Shown one piece after another: positions 6,106 to 13,437 of a stretch of 13,532 bases of DNA (positions are counted from its first letter, which is position 1; each line of letters opens with the position of its first letter). Made by a program: the position numbers and the translations under genes. The stretch lies in contig PKQU01000029.1 in assembly GCA_017577925.1 (NCBI GenBank), positions 1 to 13,532 on the forward strand. Reading direction: 5' to 3'. Origin of the DNA: Bacillota bacterium (GTDB lineage Bacteria > Bacillota > Bacilli > Calditerricolales > Calditerricolaceae). The notes below the pieces were generated by a model. The model did no database searches. It was not told where the DNA came from and saw nothing but the letters and a program-made list of their open reading frames with translations.

Positions 6106-7392
6106 ATGAAGCGCATGCGATCTGCCGAACTGTACGAACAAGCCCTCGACGTTATCGTCGGCGGCGTCAACAGCCCCTCTCGTTCCTTCAAGGCCGTCGG
6201 CGGCGGGGCGCCGGTGTTCATGGTTCGCGCCGAGGGCGCCTACTTCTGGGATGCCGACGGCAACCGGTATATCGACTACCTGGCCGCCTTTGGTCCGATC
6301 ATTTGCGGCCACGCCCACCCGCACATCACGCGGGCCATTTGCGAGGCGGCGCAAAACGGTACACTGTACGGCACGCCGACCGAATGGGAGATCACCTTCG
6401 CCCGCATGTTGCGCGAGGCCATCCCCTCCATGGAGAAGATCCGCTTCGTCAACTCCGGTACCGAGGCGGTGATGACGTGCATCCGCGTGGCCCGCGCGTA
6501 CACCGGGCGGACGAAGATCCTCAAGTTTGCCGGTTGCTACCACGGCCACTCCGACCTTGTCCTCGTCGCCGCCGGTTCGGGTCCTGCCACACTCGGGATT
6601 CCCGACAGCGCCGGTATCCCCCAGTCCATCGCCAACGAGGTGATCACCGTCCCCTACAACGACCCCGTCGCCTACACCGAAGCGATGGACCGATGGGGCG
6701 GTGAAGTGGCGGCGGTGCTGGTCGAGCCCATCGTCGGCAACTTCGGTATCGTCCCACCGGAGCCCGGCTTCCTCGATACCGTCCACCGCATCGCCCGCGA
6801 ATGCGGCGCTCTCGTCATCTACGACGAGGTGATCACCGCCTTCCGCTTCCACTACGGCGGCGCGCAAGACCTGCTGGGCTTTGTCCCCGACATGACCGCC
6901 CTCGGCAAGATCATCGGCGGCGGGCTGCCCATCGGTGCCTACGGCGGGCGGCGTGAGATCATGGAACAGGTGGCGCCCCTCGGCCCGGCGTACCAGGCCG
7001 GAACGATGGCCGGCAACCCGGCGTCGATCCGCGCCGGCATCGCCTGCCTGGAGGTGCTGCGCGAGCCGGGGGTCTACGAGCACCTCGACCGCCTCGGACG
7101 CCTGCTGCAGGAGGGCATTGAGGAGGCGGCAGCGCGCCACGGCATCCCGGTGCAGGTCAACCGGGTAAAAGGTGCCCTCGCCGTCTACTTCACCGACCGT
7201 CCCGTGAAACAATACGCCGACGTGCAGGCCTCCGACGGGGAACGCTTTGCCCGGTTCTTCCATCTCATGCTCGACCAGGGGGTATACCTCGCACCGTCCA
7301 AGTACGAGGCGTGGTTCATTACCCTCGCCCACACGGAAGACGACATCGCCTACACCGTGAAAGCGGTCGACCGCGCTTTCGCCCAATTGTAA
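6106..7392 (+). CDS. hemL: Glutamate-1-semialdehyde 2,1-aminomutase (GsaB/HemL2 type)
   Basis: The PLP enzyme converts glutamate-1-semialdehyde to 5-aminolevulinate, the first committed tetrapyrrole precursor in the C5 pathway. The 428-residue protein has normal length. Landmarks are IVGGVNSPSRSF (17-28), RFVNSGTEAVM (113-123, cofactor phosphate region), FAGCYHGHSD (141-150), IYDEVITAFR (238-247, Asp240 at the PLP nitrogen) and LGKIIGGGLPIGAYGG with Schiff-base Lys268. Wording such as GHAHPHITRAI and GCYHGHSDLVLVAAGSG fits the GsaB paralogue rather than the HemL of a hemAXCDBL operon, so a second copy may exist elsewhere. ATG at 6106 has AAAGGAGG 7 nt upstream. It is divergent from the pyrophosphatase-like gene and ends at its own terminator. 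Its position near bcp and perR resembles B. subtilis gsaB-ygaF-perR. Confidence 0.95.
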   Translation: MKRMRSAELYEQALDVIVGGVNSPSRSFKAVGGGAPVFMVRAEGAYFWDADGNRYIDYLAAFGPIICGHAHPHITRAICEAAQNGTLYGTPTEWEITFARMLREAIPSMEKIRFVNSGTEAVMTCIRVARAYTGRTKILKFAGCYHGHSDLVLVAAGSGPATLGIPDSAGIPQSIANEVITVPYNDPVAYTEAMDRWGGEVAAVLVEPIVGNFGIVPPEPGFLDTVHRIARECGALVIYDEVITAFRFHYGGAQDLLGFVPDMTALGKIIGGGLPIGAYGGRREIMEQVAPLGPAYQAGTMAGNPASIRAGIACLEVLREPGVYEHLDRLGRLLQEGIEEAAARHGIPVQVNRVKGALAVYFTDRPVKQYADVQASDGERFARFFHLMLDQGVYLAPSKYEAWFITLAHTEDDIAYTVKAVDRAFAQL

Positions 7393-7410
7393 ACACGTCC
7401 GCACGGTGTC

Positions 7411-7450
7411 ACCCGCGCCCCTTTCCGGAAAGGGGCGCGGGTTTGTTTTC
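7411..7450 (+). terminator. Strong Rho-independent terminator after hemL
   Basis: A near-perfect palindrome of 32 nt (7411-7442, ACCCGCGCCCCTTTCC and its complement) is followed by TTGTTTTC. It begins 18 nt after the hemL stop codon. Confidence 0.9.
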
Positions 7451-7536
7451 GTGTAATATCCGAACATTTTCCTTATTTATCCCAATTTCATTCGGTTTTG
7501 ATTCCGACGCGCAAGATAAAAAGTTGTGGAAACGGA

Positions 7537-7551
7537 ATAAAAACGCTTTCA
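7537..7551 (+). promoter_or_regulatory. Candidate catabolite-responsive element (CcpA site)
   Basis: ATAAAAACGCTTTCA matches the cre consensus WTGNAANCGNWNNCW at all defined positions but one (A for G). It lies about 70-80 nt upstream of the predicted gltB transcription start. Low-complexity A/T content raises the chance of a random match. Confidence 0.3.
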
Positions 7552-7602
7552 ACTGCATAAAAATCAACGTCCCCCTATTGTGCTGATCCCCTTGTCATGC
7601 TA

Positions 7603-7611
7603 TGCTATACT
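7603..7611 (+). promoter_or_regulatory. gltB promoter (extended -10)
   Basis: TGCTATACT combines the extended -10 TGn with TATACT (5 of 6). The -35 region at 17 nt, CTGATC, is poor, as is usual for extended -10 promoters and for activator-dependent ones. Transcription would start near 7618. Confidence 0.5.
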
Positions 7612-7792
7612 TAACTTTTTCCGTACGTCCCCTGCGTGTCCCACCGACACCTGCGGGACAGTCAGAAGCGTTTCCTTGCATGGAGTGTGCACGCCGCCCT
7701 CGCTGGCGGACAACGATTCCCGAACGATATGTCGAGATCTGGAAAACAGACGGAATAGAGAAACTTTTCCTTCCCCTTCGACCATTTCGGAT

Positions 7793-7822
7793 AGGAGGTG
7801 AAGCGGTCAGCTCGCCCTGACC
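7793..7822 (+). promoter_or_regulatory. gltB ribosome binding site with intervening hairpin
   Basis: AGGAGGTG (7793-7800) is a perfect Shine-Dalgarno, but the first in-frame ATG is 27 nt further on, at 7828. The spacer contains a perfect 6-bp hairpin, GGTCAG (7805-7810) with CTGACC (7817-7822) and loop CTCGCC. Folding removes 18 nt and brings the effective spacing to 9 nt. Confidence 0.6.
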
Positions 7823-7827
7823 CCAAA

Positions 7828-10800
7828 ATGATGAAACACAAGAACGTTGTCCAGCGTGAGATCACCCGTTTTCGGAATCACCACCTCACCGAGCACGATG
7901 CCTGTGGTATCGTCTGTGTGATCGAGAAAGACGGGAAGCCGTCCCACGAGAACATCCTGCGCGTCCTGGATGCCCTTATCAAGATGGAGCACCGCTCCGG
8001 CTTCATCGACGGCGAAGGTGACGGCTGCGGCATCCTCTGCGACATTCCGCGCACGCTGTGGGCGCAAAAACTGCTGGCGGCCGGCAAGAGCGGCGAGTTG
8101 GCCTTCGACAAGCGCTTTGCCGTCGGGCATATCTTCATCCCGCGCGATCTCGACCGCGAGGCGGTGATGGCCGACATCCGCGCGCGGCTGGAAGCGGCGG
8201 GCTTTGCCCTGCTGTGCGAAGAAGTGGACAACGTCAATCCCGCCGTGCTGGGCAAAAACGCCCGCAAGGAATCTCCCGTCTTTTGGCAGGTAGCCCTCCT
8301 CGCCGAGAACGTCGACCGGACGCGCTCCCTGGAGGCCAACCTCTTTGAGCTGCACGTGGCCATCGAGGCGGCGCACCGTGTGCACGTGGCCTCCCTGAGC
8401 AATCACACCGTCGCCTACAAGGTGATGGGGGCGGCCGGCATCCTGCCGAAGTACTTCCACGACATCGGCCGTCCCGAGTTCCAGTCGACGGTGACGATCG
8501 GCCACAACCGCTACTCGACCAACACCCTGTCCAACTTCTTCCGCGTGCAGCCCTTCACCCTCCTCGGGCACAACGGGGAGATCAACACGATCACCCGTCT
8601 GGAGGAAGAGGCTGAAATGCTCGGCGTTCCGCTGGTGGAAGGCGGCAGCGACTCGCAAAACCTCAACCGGACAGCGGAAACACTCATCCACCGCTACAAC
8701 CTGACGCTATTCGAGGCGATGGAGTTCCTGTTCCCGCCGATCATCAACGAAATCAAGCAGCTGCGGCCCGAGCTGCAGGATCTGTACGCCTACATCCGCG
8801 AGACCTGGGGCCACTTCGCCCAGGGGCCGGCGGGCATCGTCTCCCGCTACAAGGACGAATGCGTCTTCAGCGTTGACGCTCTGGGGCTGCGCCCGTTGTG
8901 GATGGTGGAGGACGAGCGTGCGCTCTACTTCTCCTCGGAACAGGGGCTCATCCCGGTCACGGAAATGGTGGCCGAACCCAAGCCCCTCGCCCCCGGGGAA
9001 AAGGTGGGCGTCCAGCTGCTCCCGGAAGGCGGTATCCGCCGGTTTGCCCACCACGAGCTGCAGGAGGAAGTGTACCGCCGCCTAGCGCAAAAGGTCGACT
9101 TCCGCGGGTTCCGCCATCGTCTGGACGTCGGCCAGCCGCCGGCGGAGGTGGAACATCGGGAACCCATCCTGGACGTGACGAACAACCTCTATGCCGCCTT
9201 TGGCTGGGAACGCGAGCAGATCCAGCTGGCCGAGCAAATGGCCGCAAGCGGCGCCGAACCCATCCGCTCCCTCGGCCATGACGCCCCCCTCGCCGCGCTG
9301 GCCAGGGAACGGCAGAACATCGCTGACTACATCAAGGAAAGCGTCGCCGTCGTGACGAATCCGGCCATCGACCGCGAGCGGGAAATGGAGCACTTCTCCA
9401 CGCGGGTGGTGATCGGCCGCCGGCCCACCCTGGCTACGGCCGAAGACCGCGGCGACGTTCTCGAGCTGCCTTCCCCCATCCTCCTGGAAGGACCGCTGGG
9501 GCAGGAAGCGGCACGCCGGCTCGGCACGTGGTCCTTTGAGGAAGTACTGGCCCACTTCGCCAAGGTGGGCGGCGGCGTGCACACCATCGGCACGTTCTTC
9601 GTCGACGGGCAGTCGATGCGGGACGCCCTGAAGGCCATGGCCGACGAAGCAGTCGAGGCGGTGCGGGCCGGGGCAACACTCATTTTGCTCGACGATTCGC
9701 CGTGCCACCAGGACGGCCGCTACTGGATCGACCCGCACCTGTGCCTGGCCGCCATCGACACGGCCCTGAAGCAGGCCGAGCCCGGCAACGGCAACCTGCG
9801 CCGCCGCGCGGGCATTATCCTGCGCTCGGGAGCCATCCGCTCCCTGCATGACCTGGTGCTCGCCTGCGGGTTCGGTGCCGACGCCGTCAGCCCCTACCTC
9901 CTCTTTGCCACGGTGTCCGGCGGCAAGAACGGCGAGGCGGCAGCATCTGTCGTCAACCTGTACCACGCCCTCACCAAGGGGATCGAGAAGGTGATCTCCA
10001 CCCTCGGCGTGCATGAGCTGCGGGGCTACACGCGGCAATTTGCGTCCATCGGCCTGCGCGACGAGGTGGCCGCCGTGCTCGGCATCACCAACTTTCTCGG
10101 TTCTGAGACGGCCGGCACGTCCTTTTCCGACCTGGAAGCGGACAGCCGCAAGCGCTACGACGACTTCCATTCCAATGCAGCCAAGCCGGCCAAGCTGTTC
10201 CGCCTCTTCCCGCGCATCTGGAAGTCGATCGGCCAACTGGCCGCCGGGGAGATCGCCTATCGCGAATACGCCGACAAGCTGGAAAACGAGGAGCGCACCA
10301 ACCCGATCGCCATCCGCCACCTGGCCGACCTCAACCTGGAAAAGGCCCGCCGGGAACGCCCGCCTCTCGACCCGAGAGAGGTGGACATCAGCGTGGGCGA
10401 GCACAGCCTGCCGCTCATCATCAGCTCGATGTCCTTTGGCTCGCAGAACGAAATCGCCTTCCGCGCCTACGCCGAGGCGGCTGAACAGCTCAACATGATC
10501 AGCCTCAACGGCGAGGGCGGCGAGATCAAAGACATGCTCGGGAAGTACCTGCGTACCCGCGGCATCCAGATCGCCTCCGGCCGTTTCGGGGTGAATGTGG
10601 AGCTGGCCAATGCCGCCAACATCGTCGAGATCAAGATCGGCCAGGGCGCCAAGCCGGGCGAGGGCGGGCACCTACCTGGCTCGAAAGTGACGGCGAAGAT
10701 TGCCGCGGCGCGGAATGCGACGATCGGCTCCGACCTCATCTCGCCGTCGAACAACCATGACATCTACTCCATCGAGGACCTCGCGCAGATCATCTACGAG

Positions 10801-12387
10801 ATCAAGCAGGCCAATGACCGGGCCAAGGTGGCCGTCAAGGTCCCAATCGTTCCGAACATTGGGACGATCGCCGTCGGCATCGCCAAGGCCGGAGCCGACT
10901 TCATCAACCTGTCGGGCTTTGACGGCGGCACCGGCGCGGCCCGCGTCCATGCCATCCAGCACGTCGGCCTACCGGCAGAAATCGGGGTGAAGGCGGCCCA
11001 CAACGCCCTGATCGAAGCCGGACTGCGCGACCGCGTGGAGCTGTGGTGCGACGGCGGCATGCGCTCGGGCCTCGACGTGGTGAAGATGATCCTGCTGGGC
11101 GCCAACCGCGTGGGCTTCGGCACGCTGGCAATGGTGGCCATCGGCTGTACGACCTGCCGTGGCTGCCACCTCGATACCTGCCACGTGGGCATTGCCACGC
11201 AGATTGACTCCCTTGAGGAGGCCAAGGAAAAGGGCCTGCGCCGTTTCGTGCCGCGCGAGTTCGACCGCGCCGTCGAGGGACTCAAGACCTTCTTCACCGC
11301 CGTCGGCGAGGAAGTGCGCCGCCTGACGGCCGAGCTCGGATTTGCGCGCACCCAGGACATGGTCGGCCGCGCCGACCTCCTGGTGCAAACGCGCGGCCTG
11401 GAGCGCCTTGACTTGCGCCACCTGCTCACGCCGATGCCCATGCCCGACGAGCTTCGCGTCGCCGCCCTCCGCGAGGACGAACAGCCCGCCCGCCTCCTCG
11501 TCGCCGCAGGAACGGAGCGCGCACAACTGGAAGCAGAGACCTACGTCTCCACCGATCGCCCGCTGCGGCGCACGTTCCGCACGGTGCTCAGCAACGCGCG
11601 CGTCATGGGCGGCCTCTATTCCTGCTACCGCGTGCGCGGCCGCCTTGACGGCAGCTACCGCAACCTGCCCGAGGTAACCCTCACCTTCGAGGACGGCTCG
11701 GTGCCCGGCAACGGCCTGGCCGCCTTTAACGCCGAGGGGGTCAACATCCGCGTGCGCGGCGGGGCCCAGGACGGCGTGGGCAAGATGGCCTTCGGCGGTC
11801 GCGTCAGCATCCTGAAGGCCAAAAACAAGCACGGCGTCTTCCTGAACGGGTCGGTCGGCAAGAGCTTCTGCTACGGCGCCCAGAAGGGGCTCTTCATCGT
11901 GCAGGGCAACGCGGACGCCCGTGCCGGCATCCGTCTCTCCGGCGCCGACGTGGTGATCGGTGGCGAGCTGACGGAACCGGTGCGCGACGAGTTAGGCAAC
12001 ATCGGCGCGCGGGCCAACATCAAAGGCTTCGCCTTCGAGTACATGACCAACGGCCGCGCCGTCGTCCTCGGCGATCCCGGTCCGTGGATCTGTTCCGGGA
12101 TGACCGGCGGCGTCGTGTACCTGCGCGTCATCCCCGAGATGGGCCTGGACGAGGCGGCGCTGCGCCGGCGGATTGCCAAGGGCGCCAAGGTGGAACTGAA
12201 GCCCCTCGACGAGAAAGGCAAGGCTGACATTGCCGAGCTCCTCGGTGCCTACGTCGAAGAGCTGAAGGCCACCGACCAGCACGAAAAGGCAGAAGCGATC
12301 CAGCGCCTTATCGCCGAGGCCGACCGCCACTTCCGGATGGTCGTGCCGGTCAAACTGCAGGCCGACCAGTCGGTGGCCACCGAGTAA
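7828..12387 (+). CDS. gltB: Glutamate synthase large (alpha) subunit
   Basis: The enzyme makes glutamate from glutamine and 2-oxoglutarate. The 1519-residue protein has the length of B. subtilis GltA. An N-terminal class II glutaminase domain starts at Cys26 (HDACGI), the likely nucleophile after removal of a 25-residue propeptide. A central domain follows, then an FMN barrel with GEGGE near 894, KPGEGGHLPG, NNHDIYSIEDL and DGGTGAARV near 1031. The 3Fe-4S motif C-x5-C-x4-C is at Cys1107, 1113 and 1118, with an extra Cys1110. A C-terminal GXGXG beta-helix domain completes it. Some hallmarks diverge: SPSNNHD instead of SPPPHHD, and CHVG instead of CPVG. ATG at 7828 is chosen by protein length; a GTG at 7798 lies inside the Shine-Dalgarno. 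No small-subunit gene follows; a terminator does. It could also use ferredoxin or a distant small subunit. Confidence 0.93.
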   Translation: MMKHKNVVQREITRFRNHHLTEHDACGIVCVIEKDGKPSHENILRVLDALIKMEHRSGFIDGEGDGCGILCDIPRTLWAQKLLAAGKSGELAFDKRFAVGHIFIPRDLDREAVMADIRARLEAAGFALLCEEVDNVNPAVLGKNARKESPVFWQVALLAENVDRTRSLEANLFELHVAIEAAHRVHVASLSNHTVAYKVMGAAGILPKYFHDIGRPEFQSTVTIGHNRYSTNTLSNFFRVQPFTLLGHNGEINTITRLEEEAEMLGVPLVEGGSDSQNLNRTAETLIHRYNLTLFEAMEFLFPPIINEIKQLRPELQDLYAYIRETWGHFAQGPAGIVSRYKDECVFSVDALGLRPLWMVEDERALYFSSEQGLIPVTEMVAEPKPLAPGEKVGVQLLPEGGIRRFAHHELQEEVYRRLAQKVDFRGFRHRLDVGQPPAEVEHREPILDVTNNLYAAFGWEREQIQLAEQMAASGAEPIRSLGHDAPLAALARERQNIADYIKESVAVVTNPAIDREREMEHFSTRVVIGRRPTLATAEDRGDVLELPSPILLEGPLGQEAARRLGTWSFEEVLAHFAKVGGGVHTIGTFFVDGQSMRDALKAMADEAVEAVRAGATLILLDDSPCHQDGRYWIDPHLCLAAIDTALKQAEPGNGNLRRRAGIILRSGAIRSLHDLVLACGFGADAVSPYLLFATVSGGKNGEAAASVVNLYHALTKGIEKVISTLGVHELRGYTRQFASIGLRDEVAAVLGITNFLGSETAGTSFSDLEADSRKRYDDFHSNAAKPAKLFRLFPRIWKSIGQLAAGEIAYREYADKLENEERTNPIAIRHLADLNLEKARRERPPLDPREVDISVGEHSLPLIISSMSFGSQNEIAFRAYAEAAEQLNMISLNGEGGEIKDMLGKYLRTRGIQIASGRFGVNVELANAANIVEIKIGQGAKPGEGGHLPGSKVTAKIAAARNATIGSDLISPSNNHDIYSIEDLAQIIYEIKQANDRAKVAVKVPIVPNIGTIAVGIAKAGADFINLSGFDGGTGAARVHAIQHVGLPAEIGVKAAHNALIEAGLRDRVELWCDGGMRSGLDVVKMILLGANRVGFGTLAMVAIGCTTCRGCHLDTCHVGIATQIDSLEEAKEKGLRRFVPREFDRAVEGLKTFFTAVGEEVRRLTAELGFARTQDMVGRADLLVQTRGLERLDLRHLLTPMPMPDELRVAALREDEQPARLLVAAGTERAQLEAETYVSTDRPLRRTFRTVLSNARVMGGLYSCYRVRGRLDGSYRNLPEVTLTFEDGSVPGNGLAAFNAEGVNIRVRGGAQDGVGKMAFGGRVSILKAKNKHGVFLNGSVGKSFCYGAQKGLFIVQGNADARAGIRLSGADVVIGGELTEPVRDELGNIGARANIKGFAFEYMTNGRAVVLGDPGPWICSGMTGGVVYLRVIPEMGLDEAALRRRIAKGAKVELKPLDEKGKADIAELLGAYVEELKATDQHEKAEAIQRLIAEADRHFRMVVPVKLQADQSVATE

Positions 12388-12423
12388 CCTCACACAGTGA
12401 ACACCTGATACCCGCATGACGAC

Positions 12424-12460
12424 AAAAAAAACGCGACCGGATCAGCCCGGTCGCGTTTTT
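12424..12460. terminator. Bidirectional terminator between gltB and the EAL gene
   Basis: A perfect 10-bp stem, ACGCGACCGG (12431-12440) with CCGGTCGCGT (12447-12456), has a 6-nt loop, a T-tract on the plus side and A7 on the left that reads as T7 on the minus strand. It serves gltB and the convergent EAL gene; the EAL stop codon (12442-12444) lies in the loop. Confidence 0.9.
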
Positions 12461-13140
12461 CGTCGTCCGAAGCCCGAAAACGGCACCGGATGGCCCAGGA
12501 GGAACCCTTGTCCGAGCGGCACCCCCAGGTACTTGGCCGCCGCCAGGTCCTCCGGTTCCTCAAGCCCCTCCAAGATCAGCTGCGTCGGCGTACCATCGAG
12601 CATGTAGAGAATTCCGCCCACCACACGCTGCTTCCGGGCATCATGGGCCAGCCGATACGTAAAGTACCGGTCCAGCTTCACAAACTCGGGCTCGAGTTCC
12701 AGCCAATAGCGCAACGACGCATATCCCACACCGATGTCGTCAATGGCGAATTGCACGCCGCGCCGGCGCAGCGCACCCACGACGTCGCGCAGCGCCGCCC
12801 AATCGGTCACCGCTTCCTGTTCACTCAACTCTAAGACAAGCGACGGGGACGAGGGAATGTGCTCATCCCACCATTCGAGAAAATCGGGCTCGAGCAGTGT
12901 GTTCGGAAAGACGTTGACGAACAAGTAGACCGATGAGAATTGTGCCGTTTCCCACGCCTTGCACAGCGACAAGCAATCTAATGCGGCGCGGTGCCCCTGT
13001 CGCTGGGCCTCATTGAACAGGAGCATCGGTGTGGCCTCCGGTTGCACCAGCGGGCGTAACAGCGCTTCATATCCCAGAACGGTCCAGCTTTCCAAACGAT
13101 AAATGGGTTGGTACCAGTGCGTAAGAGGATACAGTTCCAT
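12442..13140 (-). CDS. Stand-alone EAL-domain c-di-GMP phosphodiesterase
   Basis: EAL proteins hydrolyse cyclic di-GMP to pGpG and so shift cells between motile and sessile behaviour. From ATG 13140 the protein has 232 residues, essentially the domain alone. All metal and catalytic positions appear present: Glu25 in YEALLRP, Asn76 in FVNVFP, Glu104 in LVLELSE, Asp134-Asp135 in FAIDDIGVGYASL, Lys155 in VKLDR, Glu191 in LILEGLE and Gln211 in GQGFLLG. It is probably active and cytoplasmic; no membrane segment or sensor domain is seen. The start is uncertain: ATG 13140, GTG 13143 and TTG 13155 all lack a ribosome binding site. A 25-codon frame with a perfect ribosome binding site precedes it, and its stop overlaps ATG 13140 by one base (TGATG). 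Confidence 0.88.
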   Translation of the reverse strand: MELYPLTHWYQPIYRLESWTVLGYEALLRPLVQPEATPMLLFNEAQRQGHRAALDCLSLCKAWETAQFSSVYLFVNVFPNTLLEPDFLEWWDEHIPSSPSLVLELSEQEAVTDWAALRDVVGALRRRGVQFAIDDIGVGYASLRYWLELEPEFVKLDRYFTYRLAHDARKQRVVGGILYMLDGTPTQLILEGLEEPEDLAAAKYLGVPLGQGFLLGHPVPFSGFGRRKTRPG

Positions 13141-13217
13141 CACCCGCGCATACAACTGGCGGAGAGGTGAGGAAATGGAAAAATATACCCCCCCATTTCC
13201 AATTTATTACTCTTCAT
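13140..13217 (-). CDS. 25-codon leader frame, or true 5' end of the EAL gene in another frame
   Basis: ATG 13217 has AGAGGAG (13224-13230) 6 nt upstream, the best translation start in this region. The frame reads MKSNKLEMGG, then YIFPFP, and ends in a TGA that overlaps the EAL ATG by one base. It contains a G7 tract (C7 at 13188-13194 on the plus strand). One extra G would continue this frame into the EAL frame, giving a 258-residue protein with LRQLYARVMEL before the domain. It is either a coupled leader peptide, a phase-variable start or a sequencing error; no function can be assigned to the peptide itself. Confidence 0.45.
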   Translation of the reverse strand: MKSNKLEMGGYIFPFPHLSASCMRG

Positions 13218-13297
13218 ATTGGTCTCCTCTTCCCGGCTCATTATCTACATCAATTGCGACAATCAATTGAATAATAGAAATTCTGCACTTCGACTCT

Positions 13298-13328
13298 ATT
13301 ATAAAAATGGAAGACATACCCTTGTCAA
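13298..13328 (-). promoter_or_regulatory. Promoter of the EAL gene
   Basis: On the minus strand, perfect TTGACA (13323-13328) and perfect TATAAT (13298-13303) are separated by 19 nt, slightly longer than optimal. The start would be near 13290, some 70 nt before the leader ATG. The -35 lies only about 7 nt from the presumed end of the insertion sequence. Confidence 0.65.
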
Positions 13329-13373
13329 GTATCCGGGGGCTCTACGCTAAAAAGTGTGGGAACTAAGAGGAAA

Positions 13374-13437
13374 AGGCGGTCGACGAGCCAAGGGATAGTT
13401 AAGCACACCACATCCCGAAGGAGGCTCGCGACCGCCT
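13374..13437 (+). repeat. Long hairpin directly preceding the transposase ATG
   Basis: The arms 13374-13389 and 13423-13437 pair over 15 bp with one bulged A at 13383. A 5-bp inner stem (GGGAT 13392-13396 with ATCCC 13412-13416) sits in the loop. The structure ends at the base before ATG 13438 and takes in half of the GGAGG Shine-Dalgarno (13420-13424). Confidence 0.7.

Larger units (their letters stand above)
7451..7827 (+). other. Long untranslated region upstream of gltB
   Basis: This stretch of about 375 nt contains no credible gene. Its left half is AT-rich with a cre-like site and ends in an extended -10 promoter near 7606. The right half, about 210 nt, is a long 5' leader. It has two mutually exclusive hairpins sharing 7637-7640 (TGTCCC 7637-7642 with GGGACA 7655-7660, or GTGTC 7636-7640 with GACAC 7646-7650), a CCGCC/GGCGG hairpin (7694-7709), and a hairpin between the Shine-Dalgarno and ATG. 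None has a T-tract, so attenuation by termination is not evident, and I recognise no known riboswitch. Confidence 0.55.

Noticed and set aside
6022..7467. 481-codon minus-strand open frame opposite hemL
   Set aside because: Antisense to a well-conserved aminomutase; it also crosses the hemL terminator palindrome and the divergent promoter region.
9082..10671. 529-codon minus-strand open frame inside gltB
   Set aside because: Antisense to a continuous conserved glutamate synthase; no ribosome binding site or recognisable domain.
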